In this document: one piece after another, positions 24,101 to 35,097 of the stretch
Layout: each line of letters starts with the position of its first letter
Position numbering within the stretch: position 1 is the stretch's first letter
NCBI RefSeq assembly: GCF_004379255.2
Contig: NC_056035.1
Span: 20,171,902-20,235,901 of the forward strand
DNA from: Salvia splendens
Lineage: Eukaryota; Streptophyta; Magnoliopsida; Lamiales; Lamiaceae
Length of the DNA: 64,000 bases
Reading direction: 5' to 3'
The notes under the pieces: generated by a model
Told to the model about the DNA's origin: nothing
Database searches by the model: none
What the model saw: the letters and a program-made list of their open reading frames with translations, nothing else
Made by a program: the position numbers and the translations under genes

Positions 24101-24807
24101 TTAGCTAGAATATGATTGTGCAGCCCTATTTATGATTAGCATGGCTTAAAAACAAAAAGGCTCAAAGAAGCAATTAGCTTCACTGTAGTCCAATATGACA
24201 TATTAATGCAGATTTTATCCTCTCTTCAGCAATTTTCTTCTCTTACATTGTCTAAAGTTGTTCTTCCACCTGATTTACTAACTCCAAATCCATTTACGAG
24301 CGAAGAGTAGAAAGCAACTTCGTAGAATTCTCTAAATACAAATTATTCTTCATTTCATTCATAATACAACTCAAATTCACCCAAAAAAAGAGCAATCAAT
24401 GCGAAACCACATTAGACAGTAGGACTTCAGATGGAAAACGAAATGAAAACATGTACGAATAATATGATCCCACAGAATATCAATTGCAGATTCAGAAACT
24501 TCACCGTTAAATCAAAATGCAGAGGCACTAAGTCTAGTGCACAAAATGTTCACCAAGCCTGATGGTGATCCGAAAACAAAAGGAATCATACATTTTTCAC
24601 CGAGAACCAAAAAACAATAAAATAAACAAGCACAACGGGAATCAACAAAACGAAGAGGGGGATCCACACACCACAATCACGAGAATTGGATTTATTCTTA
24701 AGAAACAACGAGACGCGAGCTGTCCTATCAGCGGCGCGAGAGTTCCTGCCATCGGTCCCGAGGTTGCACGGCGATGGAAAGCGCACGCCGGAGAGCGTGT
24801 AAACCAT

Positions 24808-25573
24808 TTTCCGACGAGCGTTGATTACAAAAGAAGCAAAACCTATAATAGTCTAGTGTAGATCTACACGAAATTCGAGAATCGCCATGAAATCCGTGTG
24901 GAGCGAGAAGCAAGTATAATTAGTAGGAGTAGTATTACACTAAACAATAAAACCAGAGAAGAGGAGATACATACGTGTGAGGATGAGCGAATGCATGGGG
25001 GAGTGGGGCCTGTGCAATTCGCATCCTCCTTTGGAGATGGAGAGGGGATTGGATCGTGGGCCTTTTGATTACTTGGGCCTCTGTCTCTATTCTAATTGAA
25101 TTATGAATATGTCTAAATTTATATTTCAAAACTGCTCTCTTCATACTTTATTTATTTTTATCATATTTTTGTTAATTTTTTCTTTTCCTTTCTTATTTTA
25201 TTTTTTTTCTCTCTTTTATTTTATTAACTTTTCATTAAAATTCAGATTTTTTACAAATAAAATTATTTTTTTTGGACCGATGAAGCATGAATATTTGAGA
25301 GTCAGTTTTAATGTTATTGCATTGCATTTTCTTACTTTCCTCGTAAGAGGATCTATTACCATAGAATGTTCTTTTAATATCAAGTTCCTGCATATTTTCC
25401 CTTTCTATTGGCTTTCTGGCGTTTTATTAATTTTGCATTTCATCCTTATTTATTATAGCCCTTTCTAATTATCATGTTTCCCAAATTAATTTTGCATTTC
25501 ATCTACATCTACATCTACATCTACATCTACATCTATATCTACATATACACTAATATAAAAGGAGAGTTTTATA
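24808..25573. other. SBE2 5' flank and AT-rich spacer
   Basis: Expected to contain the SBE2 5' untranslated region and promoter, but no firm TATA position could be assigned. A hexanucleotide microsatellite (CATCTA)n covers about 25498-25545. The stretch 25090-25490 is T-rich with no recognisable protein. Confidence 0.5.
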
Positions 25574-26088
25574 CTTCCTCTGTCCCGCTTTAACCGTCTT
25601 AGTTACTTTTGAGCACTCGTTTTATAAAAATAACAATAAATAGTTAAAATGGAGAAATGGTAAAATAAGAGAAAGAATAACGTAGAGAAAACAACCAATC
25701 ATGCTAAGATCAAACCATAGCCCAGGTGGATCAAGTATTCGACCTTGAATTCCCGACTATATGCCCAAATCATTCTTAGTTACAAAAGAAGATCTAATGC
25801 TCTATGTGACTTTGGGCTTTTTTTTTCTTTCTTTAGAGTTAGAGTAGCAATTAAACAGACGAGCTACTAAGCTAGTTGATCTGATCCAAGAGTCAGGCTT
25901 TGCTATAGGAGGAAGGAAAGCCTCAAGAAGAGCATGCCCAGCGCTACATGCCGGTAGCAGCTATGCTTTTAGCGACATTCAAGATAGAAGAAGCGGGCAT
26001 CTACTCTTCTCTACATTATCCACTCTCTTACTTTACAATTTCTCCACTTTAACTATTTATTGGGACTGCTATAGCTGGACGGAGGGAG
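25574..26088. mobile_element. Stowaway-like MITE split by a foreign insert
   Basis: The left arm starts after TA (TTCCTCTGTCCCGCTTT...), the right arm ends ...GGACGGAGGGAG before TA, and the arms pair near their inner ends (AACGTAGAGAA with TTCTCTACATT). Between them lie about 300 bases (roughly 25695-26002) of more GC-rich sequence that does not pair and looks unlike the flanks. Confidence 0.6.
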
Positions 26089-26131
26089 TAATTATTTACG
26101 AAAATGTTATTTCGAAAGAAAATTATGATTA

Positions 26132-28079
26132 GGCCATCCGCAATGGAGCCTAGCGCACCGCCTAGCCGAGCGCCGGCGCTAGGCGGTCCATTGCAACCGC
26201 CCAGCGGATTTCGGAATTAAAAACCGCCGAGCGTTGGGCGGTTTCGCGGCGCTAGGCGGTTAGCTGGGCGATCCGCTCGGTGCTATTGCAGCGCCCAGAT
26301 CGCCTAGCGCACCGCCGAGCGGAATTTTTTTTTTTAATTTCGAAACACTATGTATACGCGGTTTGCACGTCATTTTCATTCGCCTTGTTTTAACGAGTAC
26401 TCTCTCTATCTTAATTTCTGTATAAGATCAACACCGAGAAATGAGTAACGTCGGTGGTAGTAGTGGTGGGGATGCTAAGGAGTACGATCGTATAATGAAC
26501 GAAGCGCTAGAGGCCTATACGAACCGTGAGATTGATCGATGGATGCAGAGGGCCTTGCAGCCGGCGGTACATCGACCTCGCCCAGTGGTCCACCGCCGAG
26601 AAGTGATTGATCGTGATCACGTAGTTGTACATCAGCGCCTATACGAAGACTACTTCGCACAGGAGCCGCGGTTCAACGCCAACCATTTCAGGCGCCGTTT
26701 TAGGATGAGCAGGGCCCTGTTTATGCGTATTGTTAACGCTTTGGAGCATCGATATCTGTATTTCCGCTTCAGGAAGATGCGGCTGGCAGACCCGGCCACA
26801 CACCTATTCAAAAGTGCACTGCGGCAATCCGGCAGTTGGCCTACGGCGGCGCGGCAGACATGTGGGACGAGTACCTCCACATCGGTGAGTCGACTGCCCT
26901 TGAATGTATGAAGTATTTTTGTCTAGGCGTGATTGAAATATTCAGTGATCAGTACCTTCGAAGCCCTACCCCCGAAGACTGCCAGGATCTTTTGCGGATG
27001 CACAGGGAACATCATGGGTTCCCGGGGATGTTAGGCAGCATAGATTGTATGCATTGGGAGTGGAAGAACTGTCCCGCTTCCTGGAAGGGGTTCTACACGA
27101 CCGGCTAAAAGGTAAAGAATCCCACGATGATCCTCGAGGCCGTAGCTGATTACCGGCTGCAGATTTGGCATGCGTATTTTGGGATAGCCGGTTCGAACAA
27201 CGACCTCAACGTCCTCAACTCGTCGCCACTTTTCAACGAGCAGTGTCAGGGTGTCGGTCTGACCATCAGTTTTGTCGCCAACGGCAACCAGCATGATATG
27301 GGCTACTACTTGGCGGATGGGATATACCCTAGGTGGCCCGTCTTTGTGAAGACGATCCGATGCGCATCAGATGAGAGGAAGGCCTACTTTGGGGCACGGC
27401 AGGAGTCGGCGCGCAAGGACGTGGAGCGCACATTTGGTGTGCTCCAGTCTCGATGGGCGGCAGTTAGGGGTCCAACGCGTTTGTGGCATGTCGACTGCAT
27501 TGCTGATATAATGTACGCATGTATTATCATGCACAACATGATTGTCGAAGATGAAGGTGCACAACTGACTAGTTGGACCAACGACGATAATGAAGCCGGT
27601 CCAAGCCACGGCGTGGCCGCCCCCAACGTACGGAGTGGGGTACCTCACGATGAAGCCGGCCGCCTCCAAGCACATGCCGACATGCGCCAAACGGAGGCTC
27701 ATATTCGACTCCAAAAGGATTTAATTGAAGAGTTATGGGCGCGGAGGACTGCACGGCGTTAGTTTTTTTTAATTATGTAATTTTTTTTAATTAATGTATT
27801 TTTTTAATTATGTAATTTTTTTAATTAATGTACTTTTTAAATTTGTAATAATATTATTGAATTTTCTCGTATCTGTGTCGTAAATTTAATTCCGTATTTT
27901 GTGTGATTGTTAATTATTTGTTTTATATAATTTTGAATGATGTGACTAGGCTATGACTGGACTATTTGGTTGTTTTGATGATGTGACAGGAGGATTTTTA
28001 GTGTTGATGATGTGGCAGGAGGAGTTTGTGGCTAGACTATGGCTGGACTATTGCTGGGCTATTCCTATTGTGGATGGCC
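26132..28079 (+). mobile_element. PIF/Harbinger transposon, complete ends
   Basis: A 1948-bp element with inverted ends GGCCATCCGCAATGG / CTATTGTGGATGGCC and a TTA target duplication at 26129-26131 and 28080-28082. The left subterminal region is GC-rich with repeated GCGCTAGGCGGT/ACCGCC motifs. It encodes one decayed transposase. Only the DDE protein was found; the second (Myb-like) protein of the superfamily is absent. Confidence 0.9.
26441..27762 (+). pseudogene. Harbinger transposase with frameshift and stop
   Basis: The start MSNVGGSSGGDAKEYD leads into RLYEDYFAQEP...FRRRFRMSRALFMRI. A one-base indel near 26765 moves the frame, after which the sequence continues from PIQKCTAAIRQLAYG through D in GSIDCMHWEW. 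A TAA at 27106-27108 replaces the expected residue in FYTTGYKG, and the same frame continues through D in GSNNDLNVL and E in RKDVERTFGVLQ to the end at 27762. All three DDE residues survive, so the lesions are few and probably recent compared with the other copies. Confidence 0.85.
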
Positions 28080-28178
28080 TTATTGGTCAAATCTTAAAGA
28101 CAAACTCAATTAATAAAATGTTGAGAAGTTAGCTTTTCAAATAATAATTAAACCTCTATGATTTAATTTATTCATATA

Positions 28179-28446
28179 CACCCTCCGTCCCATAAAGATT
28201 GTCCCATTTTTCCATTTCCGTCCGTCCCACAAAATTTTTCTCATTTCACTTTTTACCATTTTTGGTAATGGACCACATATTCCACTAATTCATTCATACT
28301 CACATTTTATTATAAAACTAATTTATAAAAGTATGACTCACATTCCACTAACTTTTTCAACCCACTTTTCATTACATTTCTTAAAACTCGTGCCTTGTCA
28401 ACTCATGCCCTGTCAAAGTGAGACAATCTTTGTGGGACAGAGAGAG
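28179..28446. mobile_element. Stowaway-like MITE
   Basis: Ends CACCCTCCGTCCCATAAAG and CTTTGTGGGACAGAGAGAG are inverted, flanked by TA. A long hairpin; no coding capacity. Confidence 0.7.
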
Positions 28447-28535
28447 TATTTAATGTGAGTTTGTTTAATTGTTTGTTTCATGTTATTAATAATCTATTTT
28501 TAAATTTTTTTATTAATATGGTTTGTTGACATATA

Positions 28536-28787
28536 CTCCCTCCGTCCAGCAATATGAGTCTTATTTAGTTATAGCAAAAGTTTCAAGAAATGTAAAGAAA
28601 TGTGGGTTAAATAAGTTAGTGGAATATGAGTCTCACTCATATATATTTGTTTTATGATGAAATGTGAGTGGAATAAGTTGGTGGAATGAGGAGACTACTT
28701 ACCGTTTATGGTCAAAGTGAAATATGACTCTTATTATGAGACGAATCGAAATGGCAAAACAGGACTCATATTGTGGGACAGATGGAG
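28536..28787. mobile_element. Stowaway-like MITE
   Basis: A 252-bp element, TA-flanked, with ends CTCCCTCCGTCCAGCAATAT / ATATTGTGGGACAGATGGAG. It has the same length and layout as the copy at 4399-4650 (AGTGGAATATGAG-type interior), so both belong to one subfamily. Confidence 0.75.
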
Positions 28788-28954
28788 TATTTATTTTAGA
28801 TTTTATTTATATTTAAAATAAAAAGTAACAATAATATTTATAAAGTAATAAATAAAACTATACTATGATAACAATGCTTTATATTTAATGAATTAAAAAT
28901 AAAAATATTTTTGAAATACTAAAATTTTAATACACACTAACTAATTGAATTATA

Positions 28955-29207
28955 CTTCCACTGTCTCCAATAATTTGTCATCATTTGATGGTCTGACACA
29001 TATTTTAAGAAATGTAATAGAAAAGTTGGTTGAAAAGGTTAGTGGAATGTAGGTCCCCTACTTTTATAAGTATAATTTTTACAATAAAATATGAGTTAGA
29101 ATAAGTTAGTGGAATGTGGAGTCCACTACAAAAATGGTAAAAGTGAAAGATGATAAATTTTTGGGATGAACAAAAATGAAAGTGTTAATTTTTAGAGACA
29201 GATGGAA
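28955..29207. mobile_element. Degenerate Stowaway-like MITE
   Basis: TA-flanked, with a left end near CTTCCACTGTCTCC and a right end near GAGACAGATGGAA. The interior contains the AATTTGTCATCATTTGA motif also seen in the copy at 36949-37200. Confidence 0.6.
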
Positions 29208-29582
29208 TAATAGAGGTTATAATCCTGATATGATCAGAAAATTTTGGGTAATAGATACCTGAATATCCAAAAATCAGGTACTGGTTCGGATATTAGGATT
29301 TGTCAATTTTCAAGTATACCCGATACCCGATCGGGTATTGCCCAAAAATTTAATTTTATCTTAAATTTTTAAGTGACTTTAGGGTTTAGGATACCCTTAA
29401 CAGAATTAGACTTTGTCTCTTCTCTCATAGTCTCACCTCGCATGCTGCACAGACTCATCGTCTCTCTTACTCTCACGCCACCGCCGCCACTATAAAATTT
29501 GCGGATATTTTGCTTTTAATAACTCACAAATTTATGATAGATTTTGATTCCTCAATCATGGGTTAACAGCGTATATAGCAAA

Positions 29583-29780
29583 AGATTGATATTCACCGAT
29601 AAGTAGCAATGAACAAATGTCGCTGGTAATAAATTACTAACAATATTGCAGCGGATTGATATTCACTAGTAAGTAGCAACAGACGAATGTTGTTGGTAAT
29701 AAATTACCAACGGAATTACAACGGACTAATTTGCACCGCTAAGTAGCAACAAACAAATGTCATTACCAACGGAATTAGTG
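29583..29780. repeat. Three tandem copies of a ~70-bp unit
   Basis: The unit contains TTGATATTCAC, TAAGTAGCAAC, AACAAATGT and GGTAATAAATTA in the same order three times (starting near 29583, 29651 and 29722), with 10-20% divergence by eye. No transposon ends were identified around it. Confidence 0.65.
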
Positions 29781-30035
29781 AAGAATCCCCTTTACCAATA
29801 TGAGCTCCCCATCCTTGCCTCTCAAAAATAAAGGATTTCAACCAAGGCCAGCAATGGAAAACAGTAGTAATTTTCATATATAAGTATAAATCAATGGTAA
29901 ATTAGTTGTATATGTAGAATGGATGAAATAAAGCAAAGAAACAAAATAGTAGTAGTACATTTTAGTACGTAGAAAATGAAGATTTACCTGTTACATACTC
30001 AAGAATTGAATCCAAGCAAACAATACCAGCGGAAA

Positions 30036-30650
30036 CTACAGAGTAGCCTCCCCTCCATCTAAATTTCCACTAACTATTTCATAATTAGTCATTGAGCCTC
30101 CCCATACCCCAACTAAAGCTCTTTCAACAGCCTGAATGACAAATAGCAAGTGAAATTCAGATGATTTCGTAACATACGCACTAAATGATATTGTCAATCT
30201 TTCTTGACCAAGAATATTGGGAATTCACTTGACCAGCCAGCTTGGGAAGCTAACTTTGCTTGTTTTCCTCGTAAACAGATGCACTTTCCAATGGCCTTCT
30301 GGTGCAAGACGATAAGCTTGATGTAGAGATCCAATCCTCTTTTTGTGTGGGCATTCCTAACAGATACAGCAGAGTTAATTGAATGTTGATACTGGTTTTC
30401 AGTAACCATCAGCAACGCACGAGATGCGTAATCCAAAAATGAGAAAAGTGCAGCTCTAGCTTCGAAAGCGGCATCCTCGGGGAATGCATGGCAAAGGAAA
30501 TAAGCAAAGTGATTGACTCCCATTCATATTATCTTTGCTAGAAGCTACAGCTAAAATCTGAAGAGCCTTTCGCAATCGAAATATCTGATAAGAATTGAGG
30601 GACCCTGTTTGGCTGTGCTCGCCCTAACAAGCTCCCAACCAGAATCCTGA
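30036..30650 (-). pseudogene. Unidentified plant gene, 3' exons with a frameshift
   Basis: I do not recognise the family. A 109-codon ORF (30194-30523) encodes a helical, non-repetitive protein segment (FPEDAAFEARAALFSFLDYA, then QYQHSINSAVSVRNAHTKR). Downstream on the minus strand a splice acceptor at 30132-30134 opens a short exon (30036-30131) encoding AVERALVGVWGGSMTNYEI and ending in a stop. Upstream of 30523 a different frame reads RLRKALQILAVASSKDNMN, which would run smoothly into the ORF if one or two bases were restored near 30520. This suggests a broken gene copy. No membrane segments or signal peptide are visible. Confidence 0.45.
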
Positions 30651-30829
30651 AAAATAAATCATCAAACATAATAGAAAATGTGAAGCAAGCCCATCACAAA
30701 AATAAATCATCAACATAGTAGAAACGCCCAGTTGAATATGCCAAAACTTCCTATTTAACAAATACAGCAGTACATTGTAATACAATTATTAGATTTTGTC
30801 TACTGAGAAATGAGAGATTATCACAACCA

Positions 30830-32215
30830 TTAAAAATCTCTGCAAGTGGAGAGAGTAATCCCAGCAAGTTTTGAGGCATTTCTGGCATCCATCATCTTCC
30901 TAACTCTCTCAGAATCTCCAAACCTACCTGCTGCGGAGAAGATGTTTGACATAAGCACATAATCCCCGCCGTATCTCCAATCGATCTCCATTATCCTCCT
31001 CGTCACTCTCTCCCCCATCTCAACGTCGCCATGGAAGCTGCACGCACCCAAAAGCGTCCTCCACACCACAACATTACCCGTCTCATCCATGGTGACGCCT
31101 AGGGCTATCTTCTCCGCCTCCTCCAATCTCCCCGCCCTCCCCAACATGTCGATCAAAGCTCCGTAATGCTTGATTTCGGGCATAATCCCATAATCAACAA
31201 CCATTTTCCTGTAGTACTCGAGCCCCTCGGCCACCAATCTGCCGTGACTGCAACCGCTCATCACACTAAGAAACGTGATCGAGTTAGGCACGACGCCCTT
31301 GCTCTCCATCTTCTTGTAGCAATCAGAAGCTTCTCCAGCCATTCCATGCATTGCAAAAGCAGATATCACTGAAGTCCAAGAAACCAAATTCTTCCTCTCA
31401 TCATTGACTTCCTCGAATATCCGCCACGCGCTTCCTATGCTACCGCTCCTCGAGTATGCATCAATCAGGCAATTCACAACCCGAACATCCAACATATTTA
31501 GTCCACTTTTCTCTCCGTAGCCATGAATCATCCGGCAAAACTCAAGCGACCCGACGTTCCATATGGATGGGAAAACTGCGAGGAGAGTCACCTCCGTGGG
31601 CCGGATCCTTTCGTCCGCAACCATCATCCGAAACAAATGTAAGGCCTCGTGAAAGCGGTTCGCACGGGTGTACACGTCGGTTCTTCTCTGGCATGGCGTC
31701 AAAAATAGCCCTTGCAGCCGCAATCTCATCCCATTTAAGAAACCCGGTCAGCAAAACATTCCAAGTCACCATATTCCTGTCAGGCATTCCATCAAACACC
31801 TTATTTGCCTCAATCAAATACCTAGAATCAGCATACATATTCACCAACGCGGTCTGCACATGGACATTGCTATCAAACCCTGCTTTAGTGCTCAGGGATT
31901 GGAGCTGGCTCCCACATCTGTTCTCTTCATATTTGCGCATGCTTTGATGAAATAGGAGTAGGTGATACTATCGAAGGGAAACGGGCTCCTTTGATTGCTG
32001 AGATGTTTGAAAAGAGAAAGAGCATCTTGTGGGAATCTACTGAGTGCGTAGTCCTTGATCATGGAGTTCCAAAGAACGAGAAGACTAATTATGTTGCTGA
32101 AGAGTGGCTTTGTGAGGAGAAGGTGGCAGTGGATTTACTGAATGCCGCGGCGGCGACGGCTGTTCTTGTGGAGCAGGGAGAGAAGATTGTTGTACTGGTT
32201 TTGCCTACTCGACAT
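30830..32215 (-). pseudogene. Pentatricopeptide repeat protein (PLS/E class), broken
   Basis: Starts at 32215 (MSSRQNQYNNLLSLL) but meets TAA at codon 27 (32135-32137). The frame then resumes (SMIKDYALSRFPQDALSLF), shifts near 31925 into another frame (LVNMYADSRYLIEANKVFDG), and shifts back near 31680 to the original frame for the last 280 residues. Repeats are of PLS type, for example NCLIDAYSRSGSIGSAWRIF and ALIDMLGRAGRLEEAEKIA. It ends in an E-like domain (VVWRTLLGACSFHGDVEMGE) with no DYW. Intact relatives act in organelles, usually in C-to-U RNA editing. Three lesions make this a pseudogene. Confidence 0.8.
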
Positions 32216-32598
32216 TTTATCGAACACTTGGAGGCCATAATTCTCTATGATCTCATGCCTGAAAATAAAAAGGCACAAAATCAAGCCCTTTGGTTTTAGG
32301 ATTGAGCAGCTATATCAACAAATATTCAGCTGAAAATATATCAAATTCATTTTCAAAGGAAGTTATCAATTAACCTCTAACTTAAAACTTATGTTCGTTA
32401 AATATTTTTTAAATTTCTCATCCTATTTTCGCCAAGTTCAACTAGACATATTAAGCATTCTCGATCCAAAACACTAAGTTACATATTTTGACTAATGTTG
32501 ATTAATTCTGTTCTTTATCTTACACAATTAACTAAATTAATACTAACAAATAACCACATGCATCAAATAATCTCAGAAGAATTACCGGTAAACAAAAA

Positions 32599-34368
32599 TC
32601 AAGGGGAATCTGCAGCTACCAAATCACTATAAAGATGACCATCTATGTCTGGAACAAATCCCTTTTCCATCATTTCCTCCTTAATCAGATCATAAGTAAT
32701 CCTGTTTGGTATCAATCCTTTCTCCAGCATCTCATTAAGAAATCTATTCGCCTCTTCAAGCTTCCCGCTTTGCGAAAAACCCTTAATCAGCACGTTAAAT
32801 GTCACAACGTTTGGCCGCTTCCCTTCTTTCTCCATTCTTTTCTTCACACCCAAAGCTGCCTTCAGGCTTCCCTGCTTGCAGTAGCCATCCATCAAAGTAT
32901 TGTACGTAACATGACTCGGATTCAGACCCCTTTTACACATTTCATCCACTAACCTAACTGCCTTCCTGGTTTCACCGCTCTTGCACATTGTGTCTATCCT
33001 AATATTATAAGTAACTATATCATATTTCAACCCCTTCTCCTCCATCTCACTCAAAAGCTTATGCCCTGCTTCCATCTCTCCATCACGATAATAAGCACCG
33101 ACCAAGCAATTGTACGTTGATACATTGGGAGAAACCTTGTTGTCCAACATAAGATTGAATATAGCTACTGCTTCTTCCAATTCACCCACTCTGCAGTACG
33201 CATTTATCAAAGCGTTGAATATCATTACGTTCAATGCAATCCCTTGGCTGATGATAGTATCAAACAAGTCCCTGGCTTCCTTCAACATATTATTCTTCGA
33301 ATATCCATTGATTAATGTGCAATGAGTAACAATGTTTGGCTCCACACCTACTGTCACCATCTCATCCCTTAAACTCAATGCCTCATCGACTTTTCCATCA
33401 CCACAGAGGCCATTAATCAACGAGTTAAATGTGAGCACACTTGGTCTCACACCCTGGTCTTTCATTTCCTTGATAATCATTACACCGGCACCCACATTAC
33501 CATCCTTGCAAAATCCGTCAATAAGAATGTTATACGTGATTACACTCGGAAAAATCCCCTTCTCCACCATATTCTTCAACAGTGCATCAGCTTTGTACAG
33601 TCTCCCCTCACCGCCCCTCTTGCAGTAGCCATCGATCAAAGTGTTGTAAGTAACCACATTGGGTGCCACACCATGAATACTCATGTCCTCCACGACATCA
33701 CGCGCCTTGTTCAACTTTCCAGCCTTGCAAAGCCCACAAACTACCGTGTTAAACGTGATCACATCCATCCAAATCCTCCTCCTAACCATCTCCTTATAAG
33801 CAAACTCCACATTTCCAGTCCTACCATCTTTCACCAGCATAGCCAACAGCAAATTACACAAACGCACAGACAGCTTAAACCCATAATCCCCAGCCCGCAT
33901 GAAACCCTCAAATGCTAAATCAACCTTCCCATTGCTCACAAGAGCCGATATCAGCATATCAAATACAACTATATTTGCACACACATTATCACTGACAATC
34001 AATAGGGAGTGACAAAACGTGGAAATTGAAAGGGTTTCTGCTTGTTTCAGAAACGTGTGGAGTAAAGACCGAAGCTTGGGGTACTTCTTCTCATTCACTA
34101 GCAAGATAAAGAGTCTTACGTGATCCTCAATAGAGAAGGCGGCCTCGCATCTCTTCTGTGACCATTTGAAGAAGGATACAACGAGGTCGGTGTCGAAATT
34201 ATCGAATTGGAAGAGCTGGCGTAAGAAATCCGCAGGAGTGGAGGATTGTATGATTGGTTTGAGCTCCGTCCACTTTTGGCGGGAGATGGTGGATGCAATT
34301 CGGGACTGGAAATTCGGATCAGCGAGTGTATGAAGGAAGAGACATGGCTGTGAGCGGAAGCGGAACAT
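32599..34368 (-). CDS. Pentatricopeptide repeat protein, P class
   Basis: An intact single-exon ORF of 589 residues, typical of plant PPR genes. The first 20-30 residues are Arg/Ser/Phe-rich with few acids, as in mitochondrial targeting peptides. From about residue 195 there are some ten 35-residue P-type repeats with the pattern VxTYNTLIDGYCKxGxxxxAxxLxxEM (for example VVTYNTLIDGYCKRGGEGRL and HVTYNTLMDGYCKQGSLKAA). There is no E or DYW extension. P-class proteins bind organelle RNAs one base per repeat and affect their stability, splicing or translation. The chosen ATG is the first in frame. It lies 384 bases upstream, in transcription order, of the broken PPR gene, but the two are of different classes and not a recent duplicate pair. 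Confidence 0.92.
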   Translation of the reverse strand: MFRFRSQPCLFLHTLADPNFQSRIASTISRQKWTELKPIIQSSTPADFLRQLFQFDNFDTDLVVSFFKWSQKRCEAAFSIEDHVRLFILLVNEKKYPKLRSLLHTFLKQAETLSISTFCHSLLIVSDNVCANIVVFDMLISALVSNGKVDLAFEGFMRAGDYGFKLSVRLCNLLLAMLVKDGRTGNVEFAYKEMVRRRIWMDVITFNTVVCGLCKAGKLNKARDVVEDMSIHGVAPNVVTYNTLIDGYCKRGGEGRLYKADALLKNMVEKGIFPSVITYNILIDGFCKDGNVGAGVMIIKEMKDQGVRPSVLTFNSLINGLCGDGKVDEALSLRDEMVTVGVEPNIVTHCTLINGYSKNNMLKEARDLFDTIISQGIALNVMIFNALINAYCRVGELEEAVAIFNLMLDNKVSPNVSTYNCLVGAYYRDGEMEAGHKLLSEMEEKGLKYDIVTYNIRIDTMCKSGETRKAVRLVDEMCKRGLNPSHVTYNTLMDGYCKQGSLKAALGVKKRMEKEGKRPNVVTFNVLIKGFSQSGKLEEANRFLNEMLEKGLIPNRITYDLIKEEMMEKGFVPDIDGHLYSDLVAADSP

Positions 34369-34519
34369 CGAAGCGGGTACAAATATCGATTATGCTAGGG
34401 CTTAGATATAACGATCACTTGCAGCTCTTATGAGCATTTGGCCTTGGGCGGTGAGGGCAGAAAGTTATCCAATTAAATACATTCTTTCGATCTTTACCAA
34501 CCATAACAACATCCTCTCT

Positions 34520-34905
34520 TTATGAAGGGTTCATGGTGAAAACCTCTTGCCAATTATGGAGCTGCAACAAACACCAAAAACAGACTTAGTATAAGAATAT
34601 ATTACTTCAACTACATCAATTGTATGCACGTAGTTTTACTTTTACAAGAAGAGATGGAAATCAGTAAAGAATAACTGAAAATATTCAAGCCAATAACACC
34701 CAAGTATCTCAGCAGCAAGTAAATTAACAAAACGTACTAAATTTAACCCCACTCTCTGCACAAATAACATAATCCCTCAGAAAGAATGTGATATAAGCAT
34801 AGATAATCAAACCTATACCCTAACTTCCATCCAGCAACTGAACACCAAATAATCCTTAGGCAGCAACACGCAAAATACCTAAAAAAAATCAGAAACAGAC
34901 CATGT

Positions 34906-34982
<77 letters not shown>

Positions 34983-35097
34983 TATCAATGACTACAGAAC
35001 ATAGACTGAGCCCGATTTTTGGGGGAATGCAATTGAGAAATTGAAAACCTATATTAAATTGGAAACGTGCGGCAGAGGAAGCCAAGCGGGCAGCCAT
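34520..35097 (-). other. Candidate small two-or-more-exon gene, weak
   Basis: An ATG at 35097 opens MAARLASSAARFQFNI, which looks like a mitochondrial targeting start, followed by a possible donor. At 34520-34561 an acceptor-preceded stretch encodes LHNWQEVFTMNPS and a stop. The simple two-exon join is out of phase, so a middle exon would be needed, and the interval includes a TA microsatellite. The family is not recognised. Confidence 0.2.
34908..34980. repeat. (TA)n microsatellite, 73 bp
   Basis: An uninterrupted alternating A/T tract. ORFs of alternating Ile and Tyr across it are artefacts. Confidence 0.98.

Larger units (their letters stand above)
13170..24807 (-). pseudogene. SBE2: Starch branching enzyme II, 22 exons, two in-frame stop codons
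   Basis: 1,4-alpha-glucan branching enzyme, class II, which makes alpha-1,6 branches in amylopectin in plastids. Exons (minus strand, 5' to 3'): 24681-24807, 23619-23773, 22934-23229, 22687-22785, 21747-21789, 21390-21437, 21061-21141, 20695-20811, 19743-19826, 19176-19297, 18894-19013, 18080-18209, 17892-18002, 16716-16844, 16036-16139, 15488-15632, 15028-15175, 14850-14950, 14388-14465, 13808-13963, 13627-13701, 13170-13298. They total 866 codons in one frame, the normal family length. MVYTLSGVRFP begins a plastid transit peptide. A CBM48 region (EWAPGAK, ALIGDFNNW) is followed by the GH13 barrel with [22 protein letters not shown] (nucleophile Asp), SIGED (acid) and AESHDQ. FNFHW...[12 protein letters not shown] identifies class II. 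Codon 56 is TAA (23733-23735) and codon 463 is TGA (18113-18115, in place of Trp in YHWMWDSR), so as written no full enzyme is made. A pseudogene, null allele or sequence error are all possible. Confidence 0.85.

Noticed and set aside
25103..25468. 121-codon Phe/Ile-rich ORF
   Set aside because: T-rich low-complexity DNA gives hydrophobic residues by composition; no conserved pattern or gene context.
31991..32299. 102-codon plus-strand ORF
   Set aside because: Lies opposite the PPR pseudogene N terminus; the minus reading has PPR-family features.
34743..35097. ORFs of alternating Ile and Tyr
   Set aside because: They only translate the (TA)n microsatellite at 34908-34980.
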